Of a DNA stretch of 64,000 nt, positions 1-8,810 are shown one piece after another. Position 1 is the first letter of the stretch. Each line of letters starts with the position of its first letter. A program made the translations under genes and the position numbers. Source of the DNA: Parabacteroides distasonis (lineage in GTDB: Bacteria > Bacteroidota > Bacteroidia > Bacteroidales > Tannerellaceae); the NCBI GenBank assembly GCA_015060925.1, contig SUXM01000015.1, positions 1 to 64,000 of the forward strand. The letters are read 5' to 3'. The notes under the pieces are model-generated. The model saw nothing but the letters and a program-made list of their open reading frames with translations. It ran no database searches and was not told the DNA's origin.

Positions 1-104
1 TGCCAATGAAAGACATTGATGGACAAAACACCGTTACTAAATCGTTACTGAAAGCGAATTTGATATAAGCAAGAACTTGATTTATACGAGGTTACGAGAG
101 TTAG

Positions 105-127
105 GTTCATAATCCTGTCTCTCCGCT
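105..127 (+). other. tRNA-Ser 3'-end-like fragment, possible attachment-site scar
   Basis: The stretch resembles the T-arm and acceptor 3' strand of a serine tRNA: a GGTTC...AATCC T-arm followed by TCTCTCCG, which would pair with the GGAGAGA 5' end typical of tRNA-Ser. The T-loop has one extra base compared with TTCGAAT, and I see no D-arm, anticodon arm or 5' acceptor strand upstream, so this is not a working tRNA as it stands. A strong terminator follows at once, as after a tRNA gene. Integrative elements often leave such 3' tRNA copies as att sites. Element identity is unknown because the left flank lies outside the window. Confidence 0.35.
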
Positions 128-140
128 GATAAACTAAAAA

Positions 141-175
141 AATCCTGTAAAATAAATATTTTACAGGATTTTTTG
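141..175. terminator. Strong intrinsic terminator
   Basis: A perfect 13-bp stem (AATCCTGTAAAAT at 141-153 against 158-170) closes a 4-nt loop. It is followed by a T-run on the plus strand and flanked by an A-run on the other side, so it could act in both directions. It would end a transcript coming from the tRNA-like fragment on the left. Confidence 0.75.
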
Positions 176-216
176 TATCTCGCCCACTAATATAAAACAC
201 CAATTCACAACCATAA

Positions 217-253
217 AAAAGATTCCCTATTTCAATGAAAACAGGGAACCTTT
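217..253 (-). terminator. Terminator of the 308-2461 gene
   Basis: On the minus strand, AGGTTCCCT pairs with AGGGAATCT across a loop of about 14 nt and is followed by a run of T. It lies about 55 bp past the stop codon of the minus-strand gene at 308-2461. The remainder of 1-307 shows no gene I can support. A short frame from an ATG at 6 to a stop at 66 is open to the left but too short to judge. Confidence 0.65.
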
Positions 254-307
254 CTTAACTTACGCCATCATTCCGATAGCCAATTATTACTCTAATAAAA
301 CATTATC

Positions 308-2461
308 TTAAATAAGGTAAAAATCAAGGTTAAACCACCATATAGCAATGACAGCAATTGCCAACAATACCAAAAGTGTTATCAAGACTTCTGCCCAAAC
401 CGACATACCTCTTTTTGCGTATGGGTCTTTCAATCTCAACTTAGGATATTTTGCCACATCGGTAAGAGTTTCACCAAAAGGTATACTTATTTTAGATGCT
501 GCATTCACAGCCCAACCATTGGCATTAAGAAGAGGCGCTATGTTTCTTCTACGTAATTTCATCCAAGCCATCACCATTGCTGGGCCTGAAATGATAAGCA
601 AAATGGCTACAAATGAAAGGGCAAGCTGCCACCATTCCAATGCAAAAACACCCTTTGCAAGAGCAGTTAAAGCAGATCCGATCATCCCGACTGCCATGCC
701 TATCGCAGCAAATATACCGGCAAATTTAGCAATATCAAATGGTGGGGTGGCAACAGGTTTTGTTGCATCGCCACCGGTAGCAGGAGTGGTCGCAGCTGCA
801 GATGTTGAATTAATTTTGGTAGTCATATCAGCCATCATCTTGGCATCCTTATCCGCTGCACTCTTGTTTATAAGATTTTCCACAACTGTAGACATCCTGC
901 GATAAGGGCTCCAAAAGGCTTGAAAAACACTAATTGGATTATCCACAACCTTTGTTATCACTGCATCCCACTCAACACCTTCATTATCATAATAGATCGC
1001 ATTCTTCCCTACAACTAAATTGCCAATGTCACCTACCGTAATGGCTGCAACTATCTGAAGTTTTGCAGCACTGGTTTTAGTCGTACAATCGCAATATACA
1101 AGGAACATCCCGCTGGATGCAGCAGAAGCACTATGCTTAGCCATATCGTTCACCTTCATGCAAAAACGACAGGCTCTTTGGTCAATGATAAGAACACCGC
1201 TCTGGAATACAGCACTAACTTTCTTGTCCTTATCATAGAAATCGTAGAAAGTAATAAAGTTCTTAAGCAATCTGTAAAAATCGCGCAAAATATAAAGAAA
1301 CTTATCCACCATCTCTATATTTTCAGCCTCTTCCTTAAGTTCCGCATCTTTAGCTACAAGTTCAAGCAGAGCTTCTTTCTTGTTATTTAACAACATTGCA
1401 TTCACCGCATCAATGGTAAGTTCTCCTAAAGAGACCGCAGGTTTTTTTCCAATCCAAGCAGTATAGGCTTCAAACCGACCTCCTATTTCATTCCAGTCCT
1501 CTTCTGTAAGTGTCTTTTTATCGGGAGAAAGGGTTATGGATTTAAGAGTATTGAAATCATCAGCCCAAGCCGGATTAATCGGTTCTGAAAGATTTAATGC
1601 CGCATTTCCGGTAATACGGGCAATTGGATAGGATGCAATCTCTTCCTTTTTAGCTTGCAAATTCTCCCCACTAATCGCCTCAATACGTGAAACCTGAACA
1701 TCAAGGGCTGTAGTGCTATCCGGAGAAAAAGAGGCCAACTTATTACGCATAAAGAAATCTTTCATCTTGGTATCCAAAGCTTGATAAGCTGCAATAGCCA
1801 CATCAGTCTTATCTCCATAAGGAGCAGGAACTGCTGCGGCACACCAGTCTGAGTAGGCCTTCAAATCAACATAGAACTGCTCTATCTGAGCGGCATTAAC
1901 ACCTATCTCACCACTACGATCCATTGTTCCACCGGTATCTATAATAGCTGCAGTAATCACATTGGATTCATCTGTATCCTCTGTACTTTTTACCGTTATA
2001 ACTCCATCACCATTAAACTTCGTTTGTGCAAAAATTGCAGCAATATCAGCTGTATCTGCCATGGAAATAACATTACCCTCCTTATGCAAATTGGAAAGTA
2101 TCTGTTTGGCTGCTTTATATAATTTTAAACCGGCTTCGTTATCAGTATTAATATCTTCTAAATCAATTGAATTCTTCCCTTTCAACAACAAATCCGGATC
2201 TTTCAGTACCGATGTAATCCATTCTGCCGTAGTAACAATGTCATTGACACGAATCTTTCCATCCGAATCACAATCCACATAGCCCAAACTCTTGTCATCT
2301 ATCTCTAACCCTTTTACCGGACAAGAAAGAACAGTCCACATTTTCGTATCCAACTCACCCAAATGAGCAATGTCTTTACCCGACGAAATCTTCACTCTCG
2401 AACATCCACCTACGTTCTCAAACTGCCATTTATACTTCTGATCTTTTTTGATTAATGCCAT
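308..2461 (-). CDS. Conserved membrane protein with EF-hand-like loop, function unknown
   Basis: I do not recognise a named family for this 717-residue protein. It starts with MALIKKDQKY and has no signal peptide. Residues 63-74 read DCDSDGKIRVND, a textbook EF-hand calcium loop (D at 1, 3 and 5, G at 6, I at 8, D at 12). A second, degenerate loop (NGDGVI) lies near residues 150-155. Three hydrophobic segments are packed at the C-terminus, at roughly 583-605, 612-634 and 688-711, separated by a basic MKLRRRN stretch and a linker. The long N-terminal part is soluble and Ala-rich. The likely topology is a large cytosolic domain anchored by three C-terminal helices. It is a single-gene unit with its own terminator. 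A calcium-responsive role is inference only. Confidence 0.8.
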   Translation of the reverse strand: MALIKKDQKYKWQFENVGGCSRVKISSGKDIAHLGELDTKMWTVLSCPVKGLEIDDKSLGYVDCDSDGKIRVNDIVTTAEWITSVLKDPDLLLKGKNSIDLEDINTDNEAGLKLYKAAKQILSNLHKEGNVISMADTADIAAIFAQTKFNGDGVITVKSTEDTDESNVITAAIIDTGGTMDRSGEIGVNAAQIEQFYVDLKAYSDWCAAAVPAPYGDKTDVAIAAYQALDTKMKDFFMRNKLASFSPDSTTALDVQVSRIEAISGENLQAKKEEIASYPIARITGNAALNLSEPINPAWADDFNTLKSITLSPDKKTLTEEDWNEIGGRFEAYTAWIGKKPAVSLGELTIDAVNAMLLNNKKEALLELVAKDAELKEEAENIEMVDKFLYILRDFYRLLKNFITFYDFYDKDKKVSAVFQSGVLIIDQRACRFCMKVNDMAKHSASAASSGMFLVYCDCTTKTSAAKLQIVAAITVGDIGNLVVGKNAIYYDNEGVEWDAVITKVVDNPISVFQAFWSPYRRMSTVVENLINKSAADKDAKMMADMTTKINSTSAAATTPATGGDATKPVATPPFDIAKFAGIFAAIGMAVGMIGSALTALAKGVFALEWWQLALSFVAILLIISGPAMVMAWMKLRRRNIAPLLNANGWAVNAASKISIPFGETLTDVAKYPKLRLKDPYAKRGMSVWAEVLITLLVLLAIAVIAIWWFNLDFYLI

Positions 2462-2628
2462 ATCTGTATATGAATAAAATTTTATCTTTCCTACAAAAAA
2501 TTACACTTCCCAAAGATATTAAAAATTCATATATAATCGTTTCAACCTCTATTTTATTTCTAATTCATTGATTTCTTTCTGTAAATTAACCCAAAACAAA
2601 AGGATACAAAATACCTATATACCATAAA

Positions 2629-2692
2629 ATTACCTCCGATATAAATCCAAATACATCGGAGGTAATCTCACTTTTCATCCGACCTAATATTT
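2629..2692 (+). repeat. Three-armed palindromic repeat, copy A
   Basis: ATTACCTCCGAT (2629-2640) is the perfect reverse complement of 2655-2666, and a third arm with CATCCGACCTAAT follows at 2676-2688. The arm order and spacing match copies at 37023, 49532 and 63170. It sits in the 325-bp gap between two minus-strand genes, upstream of the EF-hand protein gene and beyond the terminator of the Wzc gene. The rest of that gap is AT-rich and shows no coding potential. Confidence 0.75.
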
Positions 2693-2711
2693 TCCACATT
2701 CACATAAAACC

Positions 2712-2746
2712 AAAAAGAGGCTGCCTCCAAAAGAAGACAACCTCTC
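2712..2746 (-). terminator. Terminator downstream of the wzc-like gene
   Basis: Read on the minus strand, AGAGGTTG pairs with CAGCCTCT (one G-T pair) and runs into a T-stretch. It is placed 40-75 bp after the stop of the tyrosine kinase gene and would end the exopolysaccharide export transcript. Confidence 0.6.
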
Positions 2747-2786
2747 TACACTGAAAAATAATAACACTAACTAATCCGAATTTCTA

Positions 2787-5216
2787 CTACTTTTTGTTTT
2801 CCGCATCAAAACCATAACCGTAACCATAACCATAGCCGTAATGTTTACCATAACCATAACGACTACCATAACCATAGCCATAACGGTTTTTACGCTTACT
2901 CATATCAACTCCATTCAATACCACAGCTAATTTATCAAACTTATGGTCTTTCTGTAATACATTTACATATTTGAAGCTTTCTTTCGGTGTATAGTCTGCA
3001 CGACATACATATACACACATATCAGCCACACGGCCAATAATAGCTGTATCCGTTACAATCGCAATCGGAGCTGTATCCAAAATAACATAATCATAACGTT
3101 CTTTCAAAAGATCAATCGCTTTATCTAAAACATTACGTGTGACTAATTCTGTCGGATTAGGAGGAACCGGACCTCCTAATAAAATATCCAAATTATCACT
3201 TATATCCGTTTTTTGAACTATGTCAAACAGATTGATATTTTCCGGATCTCTCAAATAATTGGTAATACCTAATCCTCGTTTAGGTAAATTAAAGACTTTA
3301 TTCAACCCTGGTTTACGGATATCCAAACCTACTACAACAACTTTTTTACCCAAAAAAGCCAAACTGGTAGCCAAGTTTCCTGCCACAAAAGATTTACCTT
3401 CACCCAGTATAGAAGAAGACACTAAAATCACTTTTTGTTTTGGATCTAACATAAAGAGCATATTAGTTCGCAAACCACGGAAAGTCTCTTCCATGATATC
3501 ATTCTTATTTTCACGAACAACAATAGCACCTTCTTTCCCTTTAGATTGTTTCATCGTAGATATTTCAGCCACAACTGGAACCGATGTTATACGTTCCACA
3601 TCTGTCACACCCTCAATTCTAAACTTAAAGAAGTCTATTAAGAACAGAATACCTACAGGAATACATAGACCTAAAACAAACGCAGCCAATAAAATGATCA
3701 TCTTTTTCGGTGCCACTGGAGACTTATCAGCCAATGGTTCTTCAATGATACGACCATTATTTGCAGTGGAAGCTAAAGTAATCGCATTTTCTTCACGTTT
3801 TTGCAACAACATAATATACAATGTTGCCTTAATCTCCTGCTGACGAGAAATGGTCATAAACTCTTTTTCCTGTTCTGGAGCCGAACTAATACGACCTTCA
3901 AACTTACTTGCTTGGCGTTCGATATCTTTTTGTTCAATTTGTAACCCATGTAACACACTGGTTACAGTTGTTTGAACATTACGACGCATTGCATCAATAC
4001 CTGTATTCATATTGATAACAGCCGGGTTACTTTCCGAGGAGGTGCGCAACAAACGCTTACGTTCAATCAACATTGTGTTATACTGATCGATAACTGAAGT
4101 TAAATTCTGATCTTGCAACCCCACATTGGCTGGTAAAACTTCATCTTTATTCGCCGGATTGTTTATATATTCATCCAAATACTGGACCAAACGAATTTGA
4201 GTTGCATTTTCTGTACGTAATTGTTCATATTTAGAACGTTCTTGCAAAGACATTTGAGCATCGGAAGTCAAATCTGTTAATCCGGAACGTTGCTTAAATA
4301 CTGCTAATGCATTTTCCGTGCTACTCAATTCTGAATTAATAATAGCAATACGCTCTTCTATAAATTCTGCGGTCTTTTGAGCAACCTCATTCTTCTCGTT
4401 ATTGGTATCTTGATTGTAAAAAGCTATTAACGTATTAATAAAATCAATACCTCTTTGTTTGATTGTATTCCTTACATTGATTTTAGCAATCGTAGTCGTT
4501 TTTGAAGAAGGAGCGATAGACATATCTGTCACATACGAAATAGCCGCAGCAGTAGGTGATACAATCGTTGCCAAAAGATGCAAATCTTCAGCAACCAAAT
4601 AGGAATCTCCTTCCGTAAAACTAATAACCCCAACCGGTGTAGGCATCACCGCCGGTAATCTATCAAAAGATTGATGTAGTTTTTGTTCTTCATTATTCAA
4701 AAAATAAATCATTTCTACCGACAACTTCCCAGACTTCAAATAATCCATTTCAAGTTTAACAGGACTATCCAAACGTTCAGCCTCTTCCGGTGTCATAAAA
4801 ACATTCAATGGAACCTTTTTATATAAAGGTTGGTTGTATCTAAATGATGCTTTCTCTGAAAGATTGATATAAAGACGTAAATCATTGACTACTTTTCTAA
4901 CTAAAGTACGAGACTTCAAAATCTCTACCTCATTATCAAAATTATTAGTCATAGAGAACATCCCCATGTCTTCCAATGCAGCCATAGGATTTGAACCTCC
5001 ACCTTTTTTATCATCTTCTTTAATTAAGACAGAAGAGGAGACATTGTAGACAGGAGTCTGATAACGTAAAAAGACAAATGCGGTAATACAACAAACAATC
5101 ACACTTGCTACAAACCAAGGCCAACAATATAAATACTGAAAAAAGAGAGCACGAAGATCTACCTCTTTTTCTTCTACCTCATTCAAATTATTCTTTTCCT
5201 CTACCATTTTATTCAT
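2787..5216 (-). CDS. Exopolysaccharide chain-length regulator / tyrosine autokinase (Wzc type)
   Basis: This 809-residue inner-membrane protein belongs to the Wzz/GumC plus BY-kinase family, which controls polymer length and export of capsule or exopolysaccharide. An N-terminal helix lies at about 32-52 (FVASVIVCCITAFVFL) before the periplasmic Wzz domain. A coiled-coil region (about 280-480) leads to a second helix (MIILLAAFVLGLCIPVGILF) near 520-540. The cytosolic kinase has a Walker A GEGKS near residue 603 and an A' motif VVVVGLDIRKP, where family members usually have DADLR-type residues. The tail is a YG-repeat cluster with ten tyrosines, the usual autophosphorylation site. The start overlaps the stop of the Wza gene by one base (TAATG); an ATG nine bases downstream is possible. 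It works with the lipoprotein encoded just upstream. Confidence 0.93.
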   Translation of the reverse strand: MNKMVEEKNNLNEVEEKEVDLRALFFQYLYCWPWFVASVIVCCITAFVFLRYQTPVYNVSSSVLIKEDDKKGGGSNPMAALEDMGMFSMTNNFDNEVEILKSRTLVRKVVNDLRLYINLSEKASFRYNQPLYKKVPLNVFMTPEEAERLDSPVKLEMDYLKSGKLSVEMIYFLNNEEQKLHQSFDRLPAVMPTPVGVISFTEGDSYLVAEDLHLLATIVSPTAAAISYVTDMSIAPSSKTTTIAKINVRNTIKQRGIDFINTLIAFYNQDTNNEKNEVAQKTAEFIEERIAIINSELSSTENALAVFKQRSGLTDLTSDAQMSLQERSKYEQLRTENATQIRLVQYLDEYINNPANKDEVLPANVGLQDQNLTSVIDQYNTMLIERKRLLRTSSESNPAVINMNTGIDAMRRNVQTTVTSVLHGLQIEQKDIERQASKFEGRISSAPEQEKEFMTISRQQEIKATLYIMLLQKREENAITLASTANNGRIIEEPLADKSPVAPKKMIILLAAFVLGLCIPVGILFLIDFFKFRIEGVTDVERITSVPVVAEISTMKQSKGKEGAIVVRENKNDIMEETFRGLRTNMLFMLDPKQKVILVSSSILGEGKSFVAGNLATSLAFLGKKVVVVGLDIRKPGLNKVFNLPKRGLGITNYLRDPENINLFDIVQKTDISDNLDILLGGPVPPNPTELVTRNVLDKAIDLLKERYDYVILDTAPIAIVTDTAIIGRVADMCVYVCRADYTPKESFKYVNVLQKDHKFDKLAVVLNGVDMSKRKNRYGYGYGSRYGYGKHYGYGYGYGYGFDAENKK

Positions 5217-6010
5217 TAATTAAAAATGTTTACTAATAAACTTGCGATTGAAACTAAAATGGATGTCGCACTAAACCACAAAGTTGTACTATTACCAATA
5301 TCAGAGTTCTTTGCTTTTGTCTTGTTAGGAGTTACATAAAGAATATCATTCTGTTGCAAATAATAATAAGGAGAAGTGATTATATCTGCTTTATTCAAAT
5401 CCAACGTATAAATATTTCGTCTTCCTTCTGCATCCTCACGAATCAATTTAACGTCATCTCGAATACCATAGATTGTCATATCTCCTGCCATTGCCAACGC
5501 TTCTAAAACATTTACTTTTTCATTTGATATAGTAAAACTTCCCGGACGAGCAACCTCTCCTAAAACAGAAATTTTATAATTCGCCATACGAACTGTGACA
5601 ATAGGAACCTCTTTCAAATAATCCTGCAAACGACCACGAATCATATCTTCTGCTTCATTTTTAGTCAAACCGCCTACTTTCAATCGACCAATAACCGGAA
5701 AATCGATTTCTCCATTATTATTAACCAAATATTGCTGCAAAGAGGGTTGTGCTGTCGTATAAATATTTGATGTCGCAGCATTTAATGGTGTTTGCGTAGT
5801 CAAGTTAAATGGAGCTGCAGCTTGCGGATCAGAAGTATTAACCATAACAGTCAACAAATCCTTTGGCATAATTTTGGCGTCATACAAAGGTAAAACCTCT
5901 CCATTCTGATGAACTGTTTCCATGTCCTGCAAATAAGGTACACTTTTGTAAGATGTACAACTTGCCAATAAAGGAAAAATTAATAATAAGAAAAGTTTCT
6001 TCATTGTCAT
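5216..6010 (-). CDS. Polysaccharide export lipoprotein (Wza-like)
   Basis: A 264-residue outer-membrane exporter component of the Poly_export plus SLBB type. The signal peptide ends in LLASC, so Cys17 should be lipidated. Residues about 45-130 form the Poly_export domain, followed by an SLBB fold around the KISVLGEVARPGSF segment. A hydrophobic C-terminal helix (about 241-260) is typical of Bacteroidetes homologues and short compared with E. coli Wza (379 residues). The gene precedes and overlaps the Wzc-like kinase gene by one base, so the two are co-translated. A second possible start, MKKLF, lies six bases further in. Confidence 0.92.
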   Translation of the reverse strand: MTMKKLFLLLIFPLLASCTSYKSVPYLQDMETVHQNGEVLPLYDAKIMPKDLLTVMVNTSDPQAAAPFNLTTQTPLNAATSNIYTTAQPSLQQYLVNNNGEIDFPVIGRLKVGGLTKNEAEDMIRGRLQDYLKEVPIVTVRMANYKISVLGEVARPGSFTISNEKVNVLEALAMAGDMTIYGIRDDVKLIREDAEGRRNIYTLDLNKADIITSPYYYLQQNDILYVTPNKTKAKNSDIGNSTTLWFSATSILVSIASLLVNIFN

Positions 6011-6031
6011 AATTATTTATTTTTTCATTTT

Positions 6032-6463
6032 TTATTTAAACAAACGGTTCCAAAAACCTTTCGGTTTCTCTTGTTCATAATAATCTGATTCATATTTATC
6101 CATCAAATCTTCATAAGACAACTTATTAGTTACCATATCATAAATCGTATCCCAATCAGGTAATCCACCCAAATTACGATCATCAATAAACAAATCAGCT
6201 TTTAATTTACGGGAGAAATGATTGTTTCGTTCTTTTTCTTCTTCCGGATAGTCACGATTAACAGCATAAAATTCCAAACCTCGCTCTCTACAAAAAGAAA
6301 CTGCCTCTTCTAATAACCGACCTTCACGCACCGACCATAAAATAAGTTTGTGCCCCTCTTTTTGTAGTCTTTTCAATGTTTCAATAGCAAAAGGTAGTTC
6401 TTCTCCTATCGCCGGATACCGATGTTGTACAATGGTACCATCAAAATCTATAGCTATGACCAC
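6032..6463 (-). CDS. Small HAD-superfamily hydrolase
   Basis: A 143-residue minimal HAD phosphatase. The nucleophile motif I is DFDGT (Asp6 and Asp8), motif II is the WSVRE region, and the distal acidic motif is FIDDRN. There is almost no cap domain, as in the small BT0820-like hydrolases of Bacteroidetes. It lies 21 bp upstream of the Wza gene in the same direction, so it is probably co-transcribed with polysaccharide export. Substrate unknown; a sugar phosphate is a guess from context. Confidence 0.85.
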   Translation of the reverse strand: MVIAIDFDGTIVQHRYPAIGEELPFAIETLKRLQKEGHKLILWSVREGRLLEEAVSFCRERGLEFYAVNRDYPEEEKERNNHFSRKLKADLFIDDRNLGGLPDWDTIYDMVTNKLSYEDLMDKYESDYYEQEKPKGFWNRLFK

Positions 6464-6592
6464 ATCATAAATTCATTTACAGATATTAATCTTTTATTTA
6501 TACTCTATTATATAACAAATCAAGTAACCTTTTGCTTAAGATAAGATGTTAATAAAAGAAAAGCGGACTATAACATTTTTACATCATATTAC

Positions 6593-6626
6593 AAAAAAAG
6601 CCCATACTTATTAAGTACAGGCTTTA
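6593..6626 (-). terminator. Terminator of the his operon
   Basis: On the minus strand AAAGCC..TACTT pairs with AAGTA..GGCTTT around a 3-nt loop, with one small internal mismatch, followed by seven T. It stands about 20 bp after the hisB stop codon. The A/T-rich 6464-6590 segment next to it holds the upstream region of the HAD gene; I see no consensus promoter there. Confidence 0.75.
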
Positions 6627-6647
6627 TCCCTATAAAAGCGTTATTGT

Positions 6648-7775
6648 TTACAGTAGTCCTTTGGTGCTTGGGAGTTCGTAGCGATAGATATCACGGCGAA
6701 TAGCCATTTTGATTGAACGTGCCAACGCTTTGAAGATTCCCTCTATCTTATGATGTTCGTTTGTTCCTTCCGCTTTAATGTTTAGATTCATGCGAGCAGC
6801 ATCACTTAAGCTTTTAAAGAAATGGAGAAACATTTCGGTAGGCATATCCCCAACCTTTTCTCGGTAGAAATCGGCTTCCCAAACCAACCATGGGCGTCCA
6901 CCGAAATCAAGAGCCACACTACACAGACAATCATCCATCGGCAGACAATAACCGTATCGTTCAATACCTCTCTTATCTCCCAATGCCTTTAACAATGCTT
7001 CTCCCAAAGCGATTGCTGTATCCTCTATCGTATGATGTTCATCTACCTCTAAATCACCTTTCACACGAACAGTCAGATCCATTCCGGAATGCTTTCCTAT
7101 TTGATCAAGCATGTGGTCAAAGAAACCCAATCCGGTCTCTATCTGTGTCGCCCCATGTCCATCCAAATTCACCTCTACATAAATATCGGTTTCTTTGGTT
7201 GTCCGTTGAACCACCGCACGCCGTTCACCGGCAAACAGATAATCTGTTACTTTATCCCAATCTTCTGTAATCAAAACAGGTTTTACAGTTGGGTTCTCCG
7301 ACAAAATCCGTTGCGCCTCTTCATCATTCGGACGTAACCATATACCTTTAGCTCCCAAATTAATGGCCAATTGCATATCGGTCAAGCGATCACCAATCAC
7401 ATAGCTATTCGCCAAATCATATTCACCGGACATATATTTTCCTAACATTCCAGTCCGTGGCTTTCTGTTAGGAGAATTTTCTTCTGGGAAAGAACGGTCA
7501 ATCAGTATCTCATCAAAACAAATACCCTCTCCTTCCAACGCTTTTAACATCTTGTTATGTGCCGGCCAAAAGGTCTCTTCAGGAAATGAATCCGTACCCA
7601 AACCATCTTGGTTGGTAACCATCACAAATTCAAAATCCAACTGTTTACGGATGAAGTACAAATTACGAAAAACCTTCGGATAAAACTCCAACTTTTCCAA
7701 ACTATCCAGTTGGTAATCTACAGGAGGTTCTATCACTAACGTCCCATCCCTATCAATAAACAATGCTCTTTTCAT
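6648..7775 (-). CDS. hisB: Bifunctional histidinol-phosphatase / imidazoleglycerol-phosphate dehydratase
   Basis: The 375-residue enzyme performs steps 7 and 9 of histidine synthesis. The N-terminal HAD phosphatase has the nucleophile DRDGT (Asp8, Asp10) and VTNQDGLG. The C-terminal dehydratase starts near residue 195 and carries the metal-binding motifs DEHHTIED and NEHHKIEG. In the phosphatase part the segment before RKP reads [11 protein letters not shown], so the Cys/His zinc ligands known from E. coli HisB are absent. It is the last gene of hisG-hisD-hisC-hisB, three bases after hisC. Confidence 0.97.
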   Translation of the reverse strand: MKRALFIDRDGTLVIEPPVDYQLDSLEKLEFYPKVFRNLYFIRKQLDFEFVMVTNQDGLGTDSFPEETFWPAHNKMLKALEGEGICFDEILIDRSFPEENSPNRKPRTGMLGKYMSGEYDLANSYVIGDRLTDMQLAINLGAKGIWLRPNDEEAQRILSENPTVKPVLITEDWDKVTDYLFAGERRAVVQRTTKETDIYVEVNLDGHGATQIETGLGFFDHMLDQIGKHSGMDLTVRVKGDLEVDEHHTIEDTAIALGEALLKALGDKRGIERYGYCLPMDDCLCSVALDFGGRPWLVWEADFYREKVGDMPTEMFLHFFKSLSDAARMNLNIKAEGTNEHHKIEGIFKALARSIKMAIRRDIYRYELPSTKGLL

Positions 7776-7778
7776 CTT

Positions 7779-8810
7779 TTACATCTTTTTTAATGCATCC
7801 AACAAGGTATCATTCTCTTCAGGAGTTCCAATCGTTATGCGCAAACACCCATTACACATCGTTACATTATTACGATTGCGGACAATAATCCCTTGTTCTA
7901 CCAACTGCTTATAAATCACATTTGCATCCGTCACCTCTGTTAAGATAAAGTTAGCATCTGTCGGATACAATCTCTTCACGCAATTTAAATCCGGCAGAGT
8001 TTGCTGCAATCGGGTTCGTTCAGCAAGGATAACCTGCAACTGACTATCCATCTCAGCCTTATTCTGCAACATTTCCAAAGCCTTTCCTTGCGTCAAGATA
8101 TTCACATTATAGGGATATTTGATCTTATTCAAGACAGCAACAATCTCCGGTGAAGCAAAAGCCATCCCCATACGGATACCGGCTGCCCCCCATGCCTTGG
8201 ACATAGTCTGGAGAACCACCAAATTGGGATACTTAGCCAACTCAGACAAGAAAGATGGCTCTACAGAAAAGTCAATATAGGCTTCATCAATCACAACCAA
8301 ACCGGAGAAAGTATCCAATACTTTATACAACCGATCACGGCTCAAGCTATTGCCTGTCGGATTATTAGGTGAACAAAAAAAGATCACCTTTGTTTGTTCA
8401 TCAATGGCTGAAAACACCGCCTCCGTATCCAAATCAAACTGCTCATCCAAGCGTACTTTACGGAAAGAGACATTGTTCACATTCGCTGCCACCTCATACA
8501 TTCCATACGAAGGATCGATACTTACCACATTATCAATGGCCGGCTCACAAAATGCACGTATCAACAGGTCGATTGGCTCATCACTTCCGTTTCCCAAAAA
8601 GATTGATTCCTTCTTCACCCCTTTCAAGGCTGCTATCTGTTCCTTCACTTTCCACTGTAAAGGATCCGGATAACGGTTGAATGGAGCATTATATGGATTT
8701 TCATTTGCATCCAAAAAAACAGTAGCCTCCCCTTGGAACTCATCTCTGGCCGAAGAGTAGGGTTTCATATTCCAGACGTTCGGTCTGACCAATTCTTCTA
8801 ACTTCCTCAT
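7779..8810 (-). CDS. hisC: Histidinol-phosphate aminotransferase
   Basis: A 343-residue fold-type I PLP aminotransferase that converts imidazole-acetol phosphate and glutamate to histidinol phosphate. The N-terminus holds the substrate-contact motif [17 protein letters not shown] and DEAYIDF bind the cofactor, and [12 protein letters not shown] contains the Schiff-base lysine. The length is slightly under the usual 350-360 residues but complete at both ends. Its ATG overlaps the hisD stop by four bases, which indicates translational coupling. Confidence 0.97.
   Translation of the reverse strand: MRKLEELVRPNVWNMKPYSSARDEFQGEATVFLDANENPYNAPFNRYPDPLQWKVKEQIAALKGVKKESIFLGNGSDEPIDLLIRAFCEPAIDNVVSIDPSYGMYEVAANVNNVSFRKVRLDEQFDLDTEAVFSAIDEQTKVIFFCSPNNPTGNSLSRDRLYKVLDTFSGLVVIDEAYIDFSVEPSFLSELAKYPNLVVLQTMSKAWGAAGIRMGMAFASPEIVAVLNKIKYPYNVNILTQGKALEMLQNKAEMDSQLQVILAERTRLQQTLPDLNCVKRLYPTDANFILTEVTDANVIYKQLVEQGIIVRNRNNVTMCNGCLRITIGTPEENDTLLDALKKM

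Noticed and set aside
1..130. Possible tmRNA 3' end
   Set aside because: The acceptor strand TCTCTCCG fits tRNA-Ser rather than the tmRNA GGGGNTG pairing, and no tag-peptide frame is seen.
348..905. Plus-strand open frame of 185 residues
   Set aside because: It lies antisense to the EF-hand membrane protein gene, with no promoter and no recognisable domain, and is a shadow of the real gene.
6890..7270. Plus-strand open frame opposite hisB
   Set aside because: It is antisense to a well-supported his gene and shows no domain or promoter.
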